DNA from: a virus
Virus record (IMG/VR): IMGVR_UViG_3300033388_003385
Location: 1 to 57,065 of that record
Strand: one strand, 5' to 3'
DNA length: 57,065 nt
The translations under genes were made by a program, and so were the position numbers. Shown here piece after piece: positions 17,806 to 24,681 of the stretch (position 1 is its first letter; every line of letters begins with the position of its first letter). The notes under the pieces were generated by a model, which saw nothing but the letters and a program-made list of their open reading frames with translations, was not told where the DNA came from and searched no databases.

Positions 17806-18288
17806 ATGACACACCCGACAACCGCCCAAATCCCGAAGCGTTTTAACTGGTCATCCGCAAAGTTCGTATTCCTCATCTTCTCAGGCTTTGCCGTAGTTCG
17901 AACAATCGGCAAATACCAAACCTTTACAAGAATAGGGATACCTAACGCGCTGGCCGAGGCCGTGGCTGTGGGAGCATTCGTTTTGATTGTAATCGGCATC
18001 CCCGCGGCATTCATATGGGGCTGGATACGCGCCGAGCGCCACCCGTACCTTGTCGAGACGAGTATCCCTTTCCTACCCGAACAGCACAGCGCAATCGACG
18101 ACATCAAAGACCAAATCAATGAGTGCGTCAAAGATACCGTGAAAGGAGAGCTCGAACTCTCCAAGCTTCAGCACGAGAACGACCAACTTAAGGAGCAGCT
18201 CAGGCTCAAAGAGTTACGCGAAGAAAACGAACAGCTTCGCCAGCAATTAGAACCCACATCAAACGATAGCACCAAAATCAGCGAATGA
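17806..18288 (+). CDS. Two-TM, coiled-coil protein upstream of array A, 160 aa
   Basis: Two hydrophobic helices at about residues 20-37 and 45-70 (FVLIVIGIPAAFIWGWI in the second) are followed by a soluble coil (LQHENDQLKEQLRLKELREE). The leader contains CACCGAAAAAAACACCGAAG. The final codons overlap the array: the TGA stop (18286-18288) is inside the first full repeat GAATGAACCA. A membrane-anchored coiled-coil protein; function unknown. Confidence 0.65.
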   Translation: MTHPTTAQIPKRFNWSSAKFVFLIFSGFAVVRTIGKYQTFTRIGIPNALAEAVAVGAFVLIVIGIPAAFIWGWIRAERHPYLVETSIPFLPEQHSAIDDIKDQINECVKDTVKGELELSKLQHENDQLKEQLRLKELREENEQLRQQLEPTSNDSTKISE

Positions 18289-18653
18289 ACCATGCCACCG
18301 GACAGGACCATAAGTAGAGAGTGAACCAACACCATCGACTGCACCAATGGAACAGAATGAACTAGGGCCTTTGAAAGCATCATTAGAACAGAATGAACCA
18401 AGCATTCGGATAGCACCATAACAGGCGAATGAACCATACCGTCGGATAGCATCACAGAAATCGAGTGAACTATTCCAGGCGACAGTACCATGATAACCGA
18501 GTGAACCATCACCGCAGATAGCGCCATAGCATGGGAGTGAACTAGATCCAGAGAAAGTGCCATTGTAAACGAGTGAACCAATGAGAGATGAAAGCACCAT
18601 GAACATGGAGTGAACCAACAATCCCGATAGCACCGTGAGAGATGAGTGAGCCT
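18265..18653 (+). repeat. TIGR-like tandem guide-RNA array A (10 units of 36 nt)
   Basis: Alternating 10-nt repeats, R1 (GARTGAACYA) and R2 (GANAGCACCA), separated by unique 8-nt spacers, recur every 18 nt, so each R1-spacer-R2-spacer unit is 36 nt. R1 copies start at 18283, 18319, 18355, 18391, 18427, 18463, 18499, 18535, 18571, 18608 and 18644 (the last degenerate); R2 begins at 18265 and 18301 onward. One spacer is 9 nt. Spacers differ (for example tgccaccg, taagtaga, acaccatc, gggccttt). The array is in the same sense as its neighbours, starts at the stop codon of the gene before and ends 4 nt before a tRNA-like gene. It matches the two arrays flanking the Nop-domain gene at 38014. Confidence 0.9.
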
Positions 18654-18657
18654 CTGA

Positions 18658-18769
18658 GCGAGAGTGGCGTAATTGGTAGACGCTAGTGTGGAGAAGCTCG
18701 GTTAATAACCGGCACGCAAGGTTAGTAGAAATCGCTGATCCGTAGGTTCGAATCCTGCCTCTCGCACCA
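18658..18769 (+). tRNA. tRNA-Leu-like gene with expanded anticodon arm
   Basis: Seven-bp acceptor arms (GCGAGAG at 18658-18664, CTCTCGC at 18759-18765) are followed by ACCA. The D arm (GCG, AATTGGTAGA, CGC) is leucine-type, and the T arm GTAGG-TTCGAAT-CCTGC is perfect. A variable arm of class II type is possible around TTAG/CTGA. The anticodon region is abnormal: GTGTG pairs with CACGC but encloses 22 nt rather than 7, with an inner hairpin CGGTT/ACCG. The gene is 112 nt long against about 85-90 for leucine tRNAs. It may be degenerate, atypically folded, or a processing element for the array just upstream. Confidence 0.6.
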
Positions 18770-18793
18770 ACTCAACCCATGTGAGAGGGTAGT

Positions 18794-18833
18794 GTTGCCG
18801 TTGTTTGGCAACCCAGTCGGGTGAAGAAGCCCG
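18794..18833 (+). other. Two leader hairpins after the tRNA-like gene
   Basis: GTTGCC/GGCAAC (18794-18812) and CGGG/CCCG (about 18818-18833) form two hairpins in the non-coding stretch before the terminator. Together with that terminator they make a three-hairpin leader ahead of the gene at 18898, which would fit attenuation, but no regulatory ligand or peptide is visible. Confidence 0.4.
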
Positions 18834-18842
18834 CAATCACGC

Positions 18843-18884
18843 GTAGACCCTGGAGAGGTTAAGCCCCAGGGTCTACGTTTTAAC
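18843..18884 (+). terminator. Strong terminator after array A and tRNA-like gene
   Basis: Eleven-bp perfect arms GTAGACCCTGG and CCAGGGTCTAC are followed by GTTTTAACTTT. It ends the transcript that would carry the HTH gene, membrane gene, array A and tRNA-like gene, and lies just before the ribosome-binding site of the next gene. Confidence 0.8.
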
Positions 18885-18897
18885 TTTAGGAGCCCAG

Positions 18898-19161
18898 ATG
18901 AGTAAGATAACAGGAGCCGACCTTGAAGCGTTTGGCATGATAAAAAACGAAGATTCCCCTGCCTACCCATATGAGAAGCATTTAACGAAACCATGCGAAG
19001 ATACCGGGAAATCTGTATCTCTTGTAGTCACAGTCGAACGCAATGCTCAAGAGTTCGCGCTCAAGCTTCCGGATGGATGCACGCTGTTTTTGAAGCCTTT
19101 GAACCTTGAAGAGCTCAAGACGTTTGAGCAAGTGATTGCAAGTTGGGGGCCAAGCTGGTAA
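18898..19161 (+). CDS. Hypothetical protein, 87 aa
   Basis: Starts at ATG 18898 after TTTAGGAG. The product is a small alpha/beta protein with an FALKLPDGCTLFLKPLN strand pair and an acidic C-terminal helix. It follows a strong terminator, so expression depends on read-through or a promoter within the leader. No family is recognised. Confidence 0.6.
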   Translation: MSKITGADLEAFGMIKNEDSPAYPYEKHLTKPCEDTGKSVSLVVTVERNAQEFALKLPDGCTLFLKPLNLEELKTFEQVIASWGPSW

Positions 19162-19163
19162 AC

Positions 19164-19349
19164 ATGAAAAACATACTAAAGCTTGAATACGCCGTGATGA
19201 AGGACGGCGAATGGACAGAAGAGCAAGAAGACGAGATCAACGACGTTTTGATCGAGGTATGTGAAGAGCGCGGCTATCATTTATGCGGTGTGTCGCAGAT
19301 ATGCGACGAGGAAGGGAACCCGATAAAAAAAGTTGATAGTGTCAAATGA
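19164..19349 (+). CDS. Hypothetical protein, 61 aa
   Basis: Taken from ATG 19164, two bases after the previous stop; an in-frame TTG at 19143 is less likely. The product is acidic with CGVSQICDEEGNP near the C-terminus, possibly a metal or disulphide element. Its stop overlaps the next start (ATGA type). Function unknown. Confidence 0.55.
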   Translation: MKNILKLEYAVMKDGEWTEEQEDEINDVLIEVCEERGYHLCGVSQICDEEGNPIKKVDSVK

Positions 19350-19660
19350 AACGTAAGAACTGCCGCGAAAGTAATACAGTCTTGGTTTTCGGCTTATTCG
19401 CCATGCTGTTCGGTATAGGTGTGCTGATGAATTCAGAATCAGCGATACACGAAATCCTATCGTTAATAGCGTTCCTCGTCTTCGCCGTCGCGTGGATTGG
19501 CAGTTACATCATATCGTTTTTACACACCATCAACCTGCAGTTGGGTAAACCGCGCACGTGTCCCCATTGCGGCGAGAGCTCCGACGAAGGCGAATACATC
19601 CACGTCAATGAAGATCTACACGACTGCCCCAAGTGCCATAAACCTTCAAGGCGACCATAA
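19346..19660 (+). CDS. Two-TM protein with zinc ribbon, 104 aa
   Basis: Two hydrophobic helices (about residues 12-29 and 35-60) are followed by a cytosolic zinc-ribbon: CPHCGESS, then DCPKCHKPS about 20 residues later. It overlaps the previous gene by 4 nt. The next gene pairs the same two elements in the opposite order. A membrane-linked zinc protein of unknown role. Confidence 0.65.
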   Translation: MKRKNCRESNTVLVFGLFAMLFGIGVLMNSESAIHEILSLIAFLVFAVAWIGSYIISFLHTINLQLGKPRTCPHCGESSDEGEYIHVNEDLHDCPKCHKPSRRP

Positions 19661-19684
19661 CCGGAATACAAGGACGTATGAGAT

Positions 19685-20122
19685 ATGGACGATGAACCCC
19701 GCAAATGCTTCCACTGCAACAACGATTACGAACTTAAGATAGCTGACTTTGTGGTTGAATTGCCAGGCGGCGAAGACCGATTTACGCTAAACGACCTTGA
19801 GGCATTGGTATGCAGCGGTTGCGGCGACGAGGTTATACCCCCTAAATCTCAGGAAATAGTAGAGGCTGCAATTGTTAAGCGCATTGAGGACTTGAGCTGG
19901 AAACTAGATAAAATACGAAAGATACGCGAAGACCTTATACGACAGAAGGAAATGGGGTTTTTAGCCCGTAATAAGTTTTCCCTCATCATGTTTGTAATAT
20001 CTGGTGCATTATTAGCAAGCTTGTTCGAAGACCCTTTAACCTATATCGCCATCTACATCGTATGGACCGCTTGGCTCACAGCAATCATATTTTGGATGGA
20101 CAAACGAGTAGGATTGGAATAG
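19685..20122 (+). CDS. N-terminal zinc finger plus C-terminal membrane protein, 145 aa
   Basis: CFHCNNDYEL near the start and LVCSGCGDEVIPPKS near residue 40 form a zinc-binding module resembling the YgiT/MqsA N-terminal domain. A helical linker follows, then two hydrophobic helices (FSLIMFVISGALLASLF and YIAIYIVWTAWLTAIIF). The usual HTH of MqsA antitoxins is absent. Function unknown. Confidence 0.65.
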   Translation: MDDEPRKCFHCNNDYELKIADFVVELPGGEDRFTLNDLEALVCSGCGDEVIPPKSQEIVEAAIVKRIEDLSWKLDKIRKIREDLIRQKEMGFLARNKFSLIMFVISGALLASLFEDPLTYIAIYIVWTAWLTAIIFWMDKRVGLE

Positions 20123-20437
20123 ATGCACATCCGCGTCCCAGTGAGTTTATTGAAGGATCTCAACACCATGAGTTTAGTGTGGGATATATCTGTAACCGAG
20201 ATCGTCCGGCGATCCCTGAAGGCGTACGCCCGCAACCCTGTGGTACTATCGCGCCACAAGAGAACTACCACAGTAAAGCTAACCTGGAACATCGAGACCG
20301 ACCTCAAGGCTTGGGAGATCATCGCCGTCGTAAAGCTGAATGTCGACAATCACCGCGACAAGCTCAACGGTTACTTGAAGAAGCCCCCATACAAACCCCA
20401 GCAAATCGAAGGCCTTCACTACAATGTCAAAGAATAA
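20123..20437 (+). CDS. Ribbon-helix-helix-like DNA-binding protein, 104 aa
   Basis: The first 40 residues (HIRVPVSLLKDLNTMSL, then SVTEIVRRSLKAYAR) read as a CopG/Arc-type ribbon-helix-helix: one strand and two helices with an S-x-T-E-I-V-R turn. A basic, Lys-rich C-terminal half follows. The start abuts the previous stop (TAGATG). Likely a small repressor for the island. Confidence 0.55.
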   Translation: MHIRVPVSLLKDLNTMSLVWDISVTEIVRRSLKAYARNPVVLSRHKRTTTVKLTWNIETDLKAWEIIAVVKLNVDNHRDKLNGYLKKPPYKPQQIEGLHYNVKE

Positions 20438-20717
20438 AGACGAAGGCTTTGCATGTGGTTCGCTCGGCTGCACGTCCCATGGTTCGCTCGGCTGCACGTC
20501 CCAGGGATGTGATTACTGCAAGGAGTGTTCTCACGCACACTTCTTTGGGCATGGCTTAGACAAGCAAGGCACGCCGTACTACTGGACGTTCAGCCTGATG
20601 TTCGGGCCACTATTCACAGACTCGAAATACATTGACATTGTAATTCAACCTGACCCGCCGTCTCCACACTGGGAAGCTTTCGAAGAATGGCACAAAAAAA
20701 GGAAGAATGATAAATGA
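20424..20717 (+). CDS. Cys-rich hypothetical protein with an internal 24-nt duplication, 97 aa
   Basis: The N-terminus contains GSLGCTSHGSLGCTSQGCDY and nearby Cys/His residues that could bind metal. The GSLGCTSx unit is a perfect tandem DNA duplication (20456-20479 and 20480-20503). The rest is Trp/Pro/Phe rich. It overlaps both neighbours. Function unknown. Confidence 0.55.
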   Translation: MSKNKDEGFACGSLGCTSHGSLGCTSQGCDYCKECSHAHFFGHGLDKQGTPYYWTFSLMFGPLFTDSKYIDIVIQPDPPSPHWEAFEEWHKKRKNDK

Positions 20718-21163
20718 GTGACCAATGCAGACATTGCACAAACACAGGCGATAGCGATGCATGCGGCTCCGTTAAGTGTCATATTCACGATAGCTGGTAT
20801 GTAAAGCAGCTCAAGGAAGACTTGGCAGAGAAACAGAGTCTACTTGACCTACAGCACAAGCGCACATTGATAGCAGACGAACTATGGAAAAAAGAGACCG
20901 GCAAGGATTGTTTCCCGGATCTCGGCGACTTGATCGACTGGTTGATGGAAAAAGCCAACCTCAACAACGAGCCATTGGCCGACGGCGAGGAATGCACAGC
21001 ATGCGGTTACCGTAGGAGCAAGAAAAATCTTACCCTCGAACAAAGGGCGGAGATACGCAAATTGCGAGCATCAGGCGCAATGGTTAAGGACTTAGCATCT
21101 CAATTCAATAAAGACACGTCAACAATCTGGCGCGTAGTAAATGAACAGCCAGTAGAGGAATAG
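20714..21163 (+). CDS. Zinc-finger and HTH protein, 149 aa
   Basis: An N-terminal CRHCTNTG / CGSVKCHIH cluster suggests zinc binding, with another CTACGYRR near residue 96. The C-terminus has a resolvase/Hin-type HTH (LTLEQRAEIRKLRASGAMVK then DLASQFNKDTSTIWRVV). It overlaps the previous gene by 4 nt. A DNA-binding regulator is likely; no recombinase catalytic domain is present. Confidence 0.6.
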   Translation: MSDQCRHCTNTGDSDACGSVKCHIHDSWYVKQLKEDLAEKQSLLDLQHKRTLIADELWKKETGKDCFPDLGDLIDWLMEKANLNNEPLADGEECTACGYRRSKKNLTLEQRAEIRKLRASGAMVKDLASQFNKDTSTIWRVVNEQPVEE

Positions 21164-21176
21164 AGGAAAGGCCCCC

Positions 21177-21461
21177 ATGGTAAAACGCAGCAAAGACGAG
21201 CTATCCAAAGTATTCGCCGACTACCTCAAGTACTCAACAACCAAAGAAGAGGATTTATGTTTATTGGAGAAATTGGAACCTTTAAGTCGCGACACACTAG
21301 TGTTGATGTTGATTGATGTTTTCCGGTCAATGAAGAAGATAAGAAAATCTGCGGAAAAGATTATGTGCAACTGCGACACAGACAGTAGCATCCTGTATGT
21401 ATCTACGTCTCCCATCCCCGATACTTTCCGTAGTAAGGCGGACACTCCGGATCAATCTTAG
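21177..21461 (+). CDS. Hypothetical protein, 94 aa
   Basis: Starts at ATG 21177 after GAGGAAAGG. Helical, with a hydrophobic LSRDTLVLMLIDVFRSMKKI stretch and a Ser/Thr-rich tail. Its 3' end overlaps the end of a convergent minus gene. Last gene of the island; no family is recognised. Confidence 0.5.
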   Translation: MVKRSKDELSKVFADYLKYSTTKEEDLCLLEKLEPLSRDTLVLMLIDVFRSMKKIRKSAEKIMCNCDTDSSILYVSTSPIPDTFRSKADTPDQS

Positions 21462-21579
21462 CGCGCCGTCGTTCCACCCGGTTCTTGTAGCTCTTGAGGA
21501 ACTTATGCGCCCTGGCCTTACGCGAAGACGCCCCAACTTTAGAAGATCCGTCCGCCTGTTCACACATCGCCTTGCTCAT
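21403..21579 (-). CDS. Small basic protein, 58 aa
   Basis: Begins at ATG 21577-21579, overlapping the stop of the 74-residue gene in an ATGA arrangement, and ends with TAG at 21403. The product is strongly basic in the middle (RKARAHKFLKSYKNRVERRR) with a Pro/Tyr-rich end (ECPPYYGKYRGWE). Tight coupling supports it as real. It may bind nucleic acid. It is convergent with the plus gene above. Confidence 0.6.
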   Translation of the reverse strand: MSKAMCEQADGSSKVGASSRKARAHKFLKSYKNRVERRRAKIDPECPPYYGKYRGWET

Positions 21580-21800
21580 CGTCCAAATCCCTTGAAAAAG
21601 TCATCGAAAGTATTTGGCGTTGCTTGCTCGCTGAAACGCGCCCACTCCTTGCCAGACTTCACGGCCTTACCGTAACCCTCGGAGTGTCCAGCGTCATACG
21701 CCTGTTTGAGCATATTACGGAACTGCGCCGGGTTCATGCGCACGTCGGACGTAATCGCGCGCTTAACATTGAGTTTGTACCACCATGAATCGAATAACAT
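21576..21800 (-). CDS. Hypothetical protein, 74 aa
   Basis: A small helical, basic protein with NPAQFRNMLKQAYDAGHSEG and a Phe-rich C-terminus. It lies in the minus packaging operon downstream of terminase. No family is recognised. Confidence 0.55.
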   Translation of the reverse strand: MLFDSWWYKLNVKRAITSDVRMNPAQFRNMLKQAYDAGHSEGYGKAVKSGKEWARFSEQATPNTFDDFFKGFGR

Positions 21801-21807
21801 ATAGACC

Positions 21808-22017
21808 TCATTTAATTAGACATTCACACATATCGCGCATTTCCTGTACAACAGATTCCACCCGGTCTATTTCTTCCTGGGTTTGATGTCCATCTGTACC
21901 TGCATAAATGTCGGGTACCATTTGGTCCAGTTTGATTTGTTCTTCGTTTGCAGCCGCGCAAAGTTCGTCTAAACACTCTCGAATTCGATTTGCCAGTTGT
22001 TTGACTTGCTGTTTCAT
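21808..22017 (-). CDS. Small helical protein, 69 aa
   Basis: A mostly alpha-helical, acidic protein with heptad-like spacing (KQLANRIRECLDELCAAANE and EIDRVESVVQEMRDMCE). It sits between the lipoprotein gene and a 74-residue gene. A coiled-coil partner role is possible; no family is recognised. Confidence 0.55.
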   Translation of the reverse strand: MKQQVKQLANRIRECLDELCAAANEEQIKLDQMVPDIYAGTDGHQTQEEIDRVESVVQEMRDMCECLIK

Positions 22018-22030
22018 GGTCGTCTCCTAT

Positions 22031-22585
22031 TTAGCCTATTATTAGACGTTTACGAGCTGACGCGATATGCCCCTGGAACTTACCCTGAGCCGTCTTAACA
22101 TTATCCGCTACATCGTCAGACCATTCCTGATTCTTCTGCGCCTCAAACGAACCGATTAGCGACTTCACCAAGCCGCGGTTGAATAACACAGTATAAACGC
22201 CCGCACATAACAATACCAGCCCGCCAATACCTACAATTGCCCCGGCAATCCACAGGTATTTATAGGCCGCATACGACCCAAAGAAGACGCCCAGGCCAGT
22301 AACGCACGCCGTCAGGCCGGTCTTAACGTTGCCCACGCCAACAGCAATGGCCAGGCCGATCACGAACCCAACGCCGCCGAGAACCATCCCAGCGGATAGC
22401 ACACGCTCAGCCCAGATATCCGCCTTCTCAACCCCTTGCACAGTGCGACCGGTTGCAGAGAGCAATGGGTCAACCTCAGAAGGAGGTTTCGGCCATAGCT
22501 TGAATCCCGCTCCCGCGCCAGTGCATCCCGCTATACACGTCGCCAGTATCATGCTAATCACAAATATGCTAAATAACCTAATCAT
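22031..22585 (-). CDS. Putative phage lipoprotein with TM helices, 184 aa
   Basis: Start at ATG 22583-22585, inside the end of the HicB-like gene, after GAAGGTGG. The N-terminus is a lipoprotein signal (MIRLFSIFVISMILATCIAG then Cys), so residue 21 or so should be lipidated. Two or three Gly-rich hydrophobic helices follow (residues about 75-130), then a soluble charged tail. It may act in superinfection exclusion or lysis (spanin-like); the sequence does not decide. Confidence 0.6.
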   Translation of the reverse strand: MIRLFSIFVISMILATCIAGCTGAGAGFKLWPKPPSEVDPLLSATGRTVQGVEKADIWAERVLSAGMVLGGVGFVIGLAIAVGVGNVKTGLTACVTGLGVFFGSYAAYKYLWIAGAIVGIGGLVLLCAGVYTVLFNRGLVKSLIGSFEAQKNQEWSDDVADNVKTAQGKFQGHIASARKRLIIG

Positions 22586-22829
22586 CACAACCACCTTCAG
22601 ACTCACGGGTTAGAACTTCATGCAGAGAGAGATGTTCCTCACAAAGATGCTCAAGGTATAAAATCCGCACAAGTGCAAGATTTGCCAACGCCTCCTCTGG
22701 CGACGGCCCATCAGCAATACATCCAGGTAGATCAGGATTACGCGCAACCCAATACGCTTTATCGTCTGATTCACGCTCATATTCGATAGTGATAGTCAAC
22801 GTCTCAGGATCGCACATATTACACCTCAT
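22578..22829 (-). CDS. HicB-like (UPF0150) protein, orphan, 83 aa
   Basis: The central YWVARNPDLPGCIADGPSPE / EALANLALVR stretch is the HicB antitoxin partial RNase-H-like fold. No HicA-like toxin (small dsRBD-like protein with a G-H-x-x-x-R motif) lies next to it, and there is no C-terminal RHH domain. Orphan HicB-like proteins are common in phages. A later start at about 22814 (MCDPETL) is possible. It overlaps terminase by 4 nt. Confidence 0.65.
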   Translation of the reverse strand: MRCNMCDPETLTITIEYERESDDKAYWVARNPDLPGCIADGPSPEEALANLALVRILYLEHLCEEHLSLHEVLTRESEGGCDD

Positions 22830-24301
22830 GTTACACTCGCCCAGGTACTGGATTGCGGTATCGTTTTGACCTCACGCCCGAGCGCTGTTGGTGATGACGA
22901 ACCCTGGCAGAGATATTGCAGCGCATCATGCGGATGGCTGAACTTGTTCTTGTTTGCAACCTCACGGTGTTTCGCTTCGCCCGACACCTGGATACGGCTG
23001 AAATGATAACCCCCGATGAATCCTTTCCGTAGCATCGAACAGCTCGGATCAAGCAGGAACGCCGGTTGACCGTCTGTTACGCGCGTCAAGTAATTGATTA
23101 CAGCGTCACGTCGTTTGAGGAAATCATTTGTGTGCGTGCCTACTGTGGGAATGCCCAGGTTTGCCAACTCCTGAAAACACGTTACCTCATCAACTTGTGA
23201 CGATTGCCCACCCGCAGGATCGCCAAACGAAATCAGCTTGGCCTGGGGGAATGTTGAGCGCAAAGAAGGAATCACCACATCAGTTGCGAACTGCCGAATA
23301 CCGCCCCGCGTGCATACATACTCACGCAGGATACGCAACTGCCCGCGTGGCGAGAGCTGCCCCACGATACACGCCGGAGTCAGGCCGAAATCCCAGCCCA
23401 GGAACAGCGGGAGACCTTTATACCAACCCAACGGTTGCGGCGATGCATGGAACTGGTCGCGATAAACTTGGTCAAACACCGGTTTACCGTCAAAAATCGT
23501 CCCATACTCACCACAACAATGGACCTGCACCCATTCAGGATCGGCCCCGGAGGCCATCTTGCTATAATACGCGTAACCCTCTTGCAGATTATTGATATTC
23601 TCAGCGAGTTGATTAGCGCGGTAACCCGTCACCCGGCCCGTTACATCAGTCTCAGGGATGAGTGCACCGGGTTGACGATAAAAATCCCAGCCTTCGGGTT
23701 GTGTCTGCTCGGCCAATCGATACCACCACGAGTCATCATCAGGCGGATTTGTGTCCATGATCAGCCCGCTCCAGGTCAGCGGCGCAACAGATGGCGGCGG
23801 ATACCGACCTAATCGACCTTTGACGGCAGTAATGATAGCGTAATCCAATTCACGCGCCTCATTGATCCACGCCCCGGTCAACTCCATCGAGAGCACTTTA
23901 CGGACCTGTGCAGGCCGATCAATCGAAAGGAAATAGACCTCCATATCTGCCGTCGTCCCGTCAGGCAATGGCACGACCATGCGCGCCTCAATAGGTGCAC
24001 TCCATTTAATCGGGCAAATCGTCTGCGGAATCCACGCTTCCCAGGTCTTAATTGTCGTTGACTTGAGCTCGGGATAGGTATTACGCACAATCGCCCAACG
24101 CGTACGCCTCACCCCGTTCACGTCTGGAGCTTGCCGGAGCGACCGCTGCAGAACCTCAACACACATCGCAACTGATTTACCGCTCGCAAAAGGCCCCATA
24201 ACCCCACGCATCGGCGCATCACTCGCATGGAACCTCGCCAGCGTCGGATGCGCGTCGTATTTGATCTGGGTGATCGCAGCGTTGTTAATCGGTGTGTTCA
24301 T
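22826..24301 (-). CDS. terL: Large terminase subunit, 491 aa
   Basis: The packaging motor. Walker A is GPFASGKS near residue 40, and the Walker B-like element is TGAWINEAREL near 160. The nuclease half has GWDFGLTPACIVG, ISFGDPAGG and HPHDALQYL, supplying the acidic residues of the RNase H-like fold. I chose ATG 24301 because the longer frame upstream passes through a terminator hairpin (24313-24335). No strong Shine-Dalgarno is seen for either start. Confidence 0.92.
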   Translation of the reverse strand: MNTPINNAAITQIKYDAHPTLARFHASDAPMRGVMGPFASGKSVAMCVEVLQRSLRQAPDVNGVRRTRWAIVRNTYPELKSTTIKTWEAWIPQTICPIKWSAPIEARMVVPLPDGTTADMEVYFLSIDRPAQVRKVLSMELTGAWINEARELDYAIITAVKGRLGRYPPPSVAPLTWSGLIMDTNPPDDDSWWYRLAEQTQPEGWDFYRQPGALIPETDVTGRVTGYRANQLAENINNLQEGYAYYSKMASGADPEWVQVHCCGEYGTIFDGKPVFDQVYRDQFHASPQPLGWYKGLPLFLGWDFGLTPACIVGQLSPRGQLRILREYVCTRGGIRQFATDVVIPSLRSTFPQAKLISFGDPAGGQSSQVDEVTCFQELANLGIPTVGTHTNDFLKRRDAVINYLTRVTDGQPAFLLDPSCSMLRKGFIGGYHFSRIQVSGEAKHREVANKNKFSHPHDALQYLCQGSSSPTALGREVKTIPQSSTWASVT

Positions 24302-24305
24302 AGAA

Positions 24306-24335
24306 AGATAAAGGCGGCTCCACATTGGAACCGCC
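24306..24335 (-). terminator. Terminator-like hairpin before large terminase
   Basis: On the minus strand GGCGGTTCC and GGAGCCGCC arms (one C-A mismatch) enclose a 5-nt loop and are followed by TTTATCTTTCT. It would reduce read-through from the upstream virion genes into terminase, and it argues against the longer terminase start. Confidence 0.55.
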
Positions 24336-24387
24336 CCGGTAGTGTCAAATTTTACATTGTGCGGGGAATAGGGGGGTGTTCAACGGG

Positions 24388-24681
24388 TTATTGCCCCTCT
24401 TTGATGCTCAGCGTAATAAGAGCGCCGCCTGACGCCTGGTAGACGTAGACGTTTTGGGTTGATCGCGTATCCCCGGCCTCTGTGTATGTTGCCCCATTAG
24501 CGAGTGCGAAGCCTTGAGTTGCTAACGTCGGGATCGTGTCGGACGTTTCAACCCGGAAAGCGGCCCCGGTTTCATTGACCAGCATGAGAAACCGGCGTTC
24601 GACGCCTGGTAGTGTATTAACCTGCGTCCAGGTCGTATCCGGAATACTGGTATGTGTAGTGTCGAGAGGTGAATAACTCAT
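24388..24681 (-). CDS. Small beta-rich structural protein, 97 aa
   Basis: Predicted all-beta, with hydrophobic alternation (RRFLMLVNETGAAFRVETSD, NVYVYQASGGALITLSI). Such small beta proteins near terminase are commonly capsid or tail accessory proteins. Its start overlaps the preceding stop by 4 nt. Confidence 0.6.
   Translation of the reverse strand: MSYSPLDTTHTSIPDTTWTQVNTLPGVERRFLMLVNETGAAFRVETSDTIPTLATQGFALANGATYTEAGDTRSTQNVYVYQASGGALITLSIKEGQ

Noticed and set aside
18168-18633. Minus-strand ORFs with a repeating VHSxxMxLS pattern (137 and 124 codons)
   Set aside because: They are translations of array A. A 36-nt period gives a 12-residue periodic peptide in any frame without stops; there is no ribosome-binding site, and the same pattern appears in arrays B and C.
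18722-18994. 90-codon minus ORF with CERQDSNLRISDF
   Set aside because: Antisense translation of the tRNA-like gene and terminator; no coding support.
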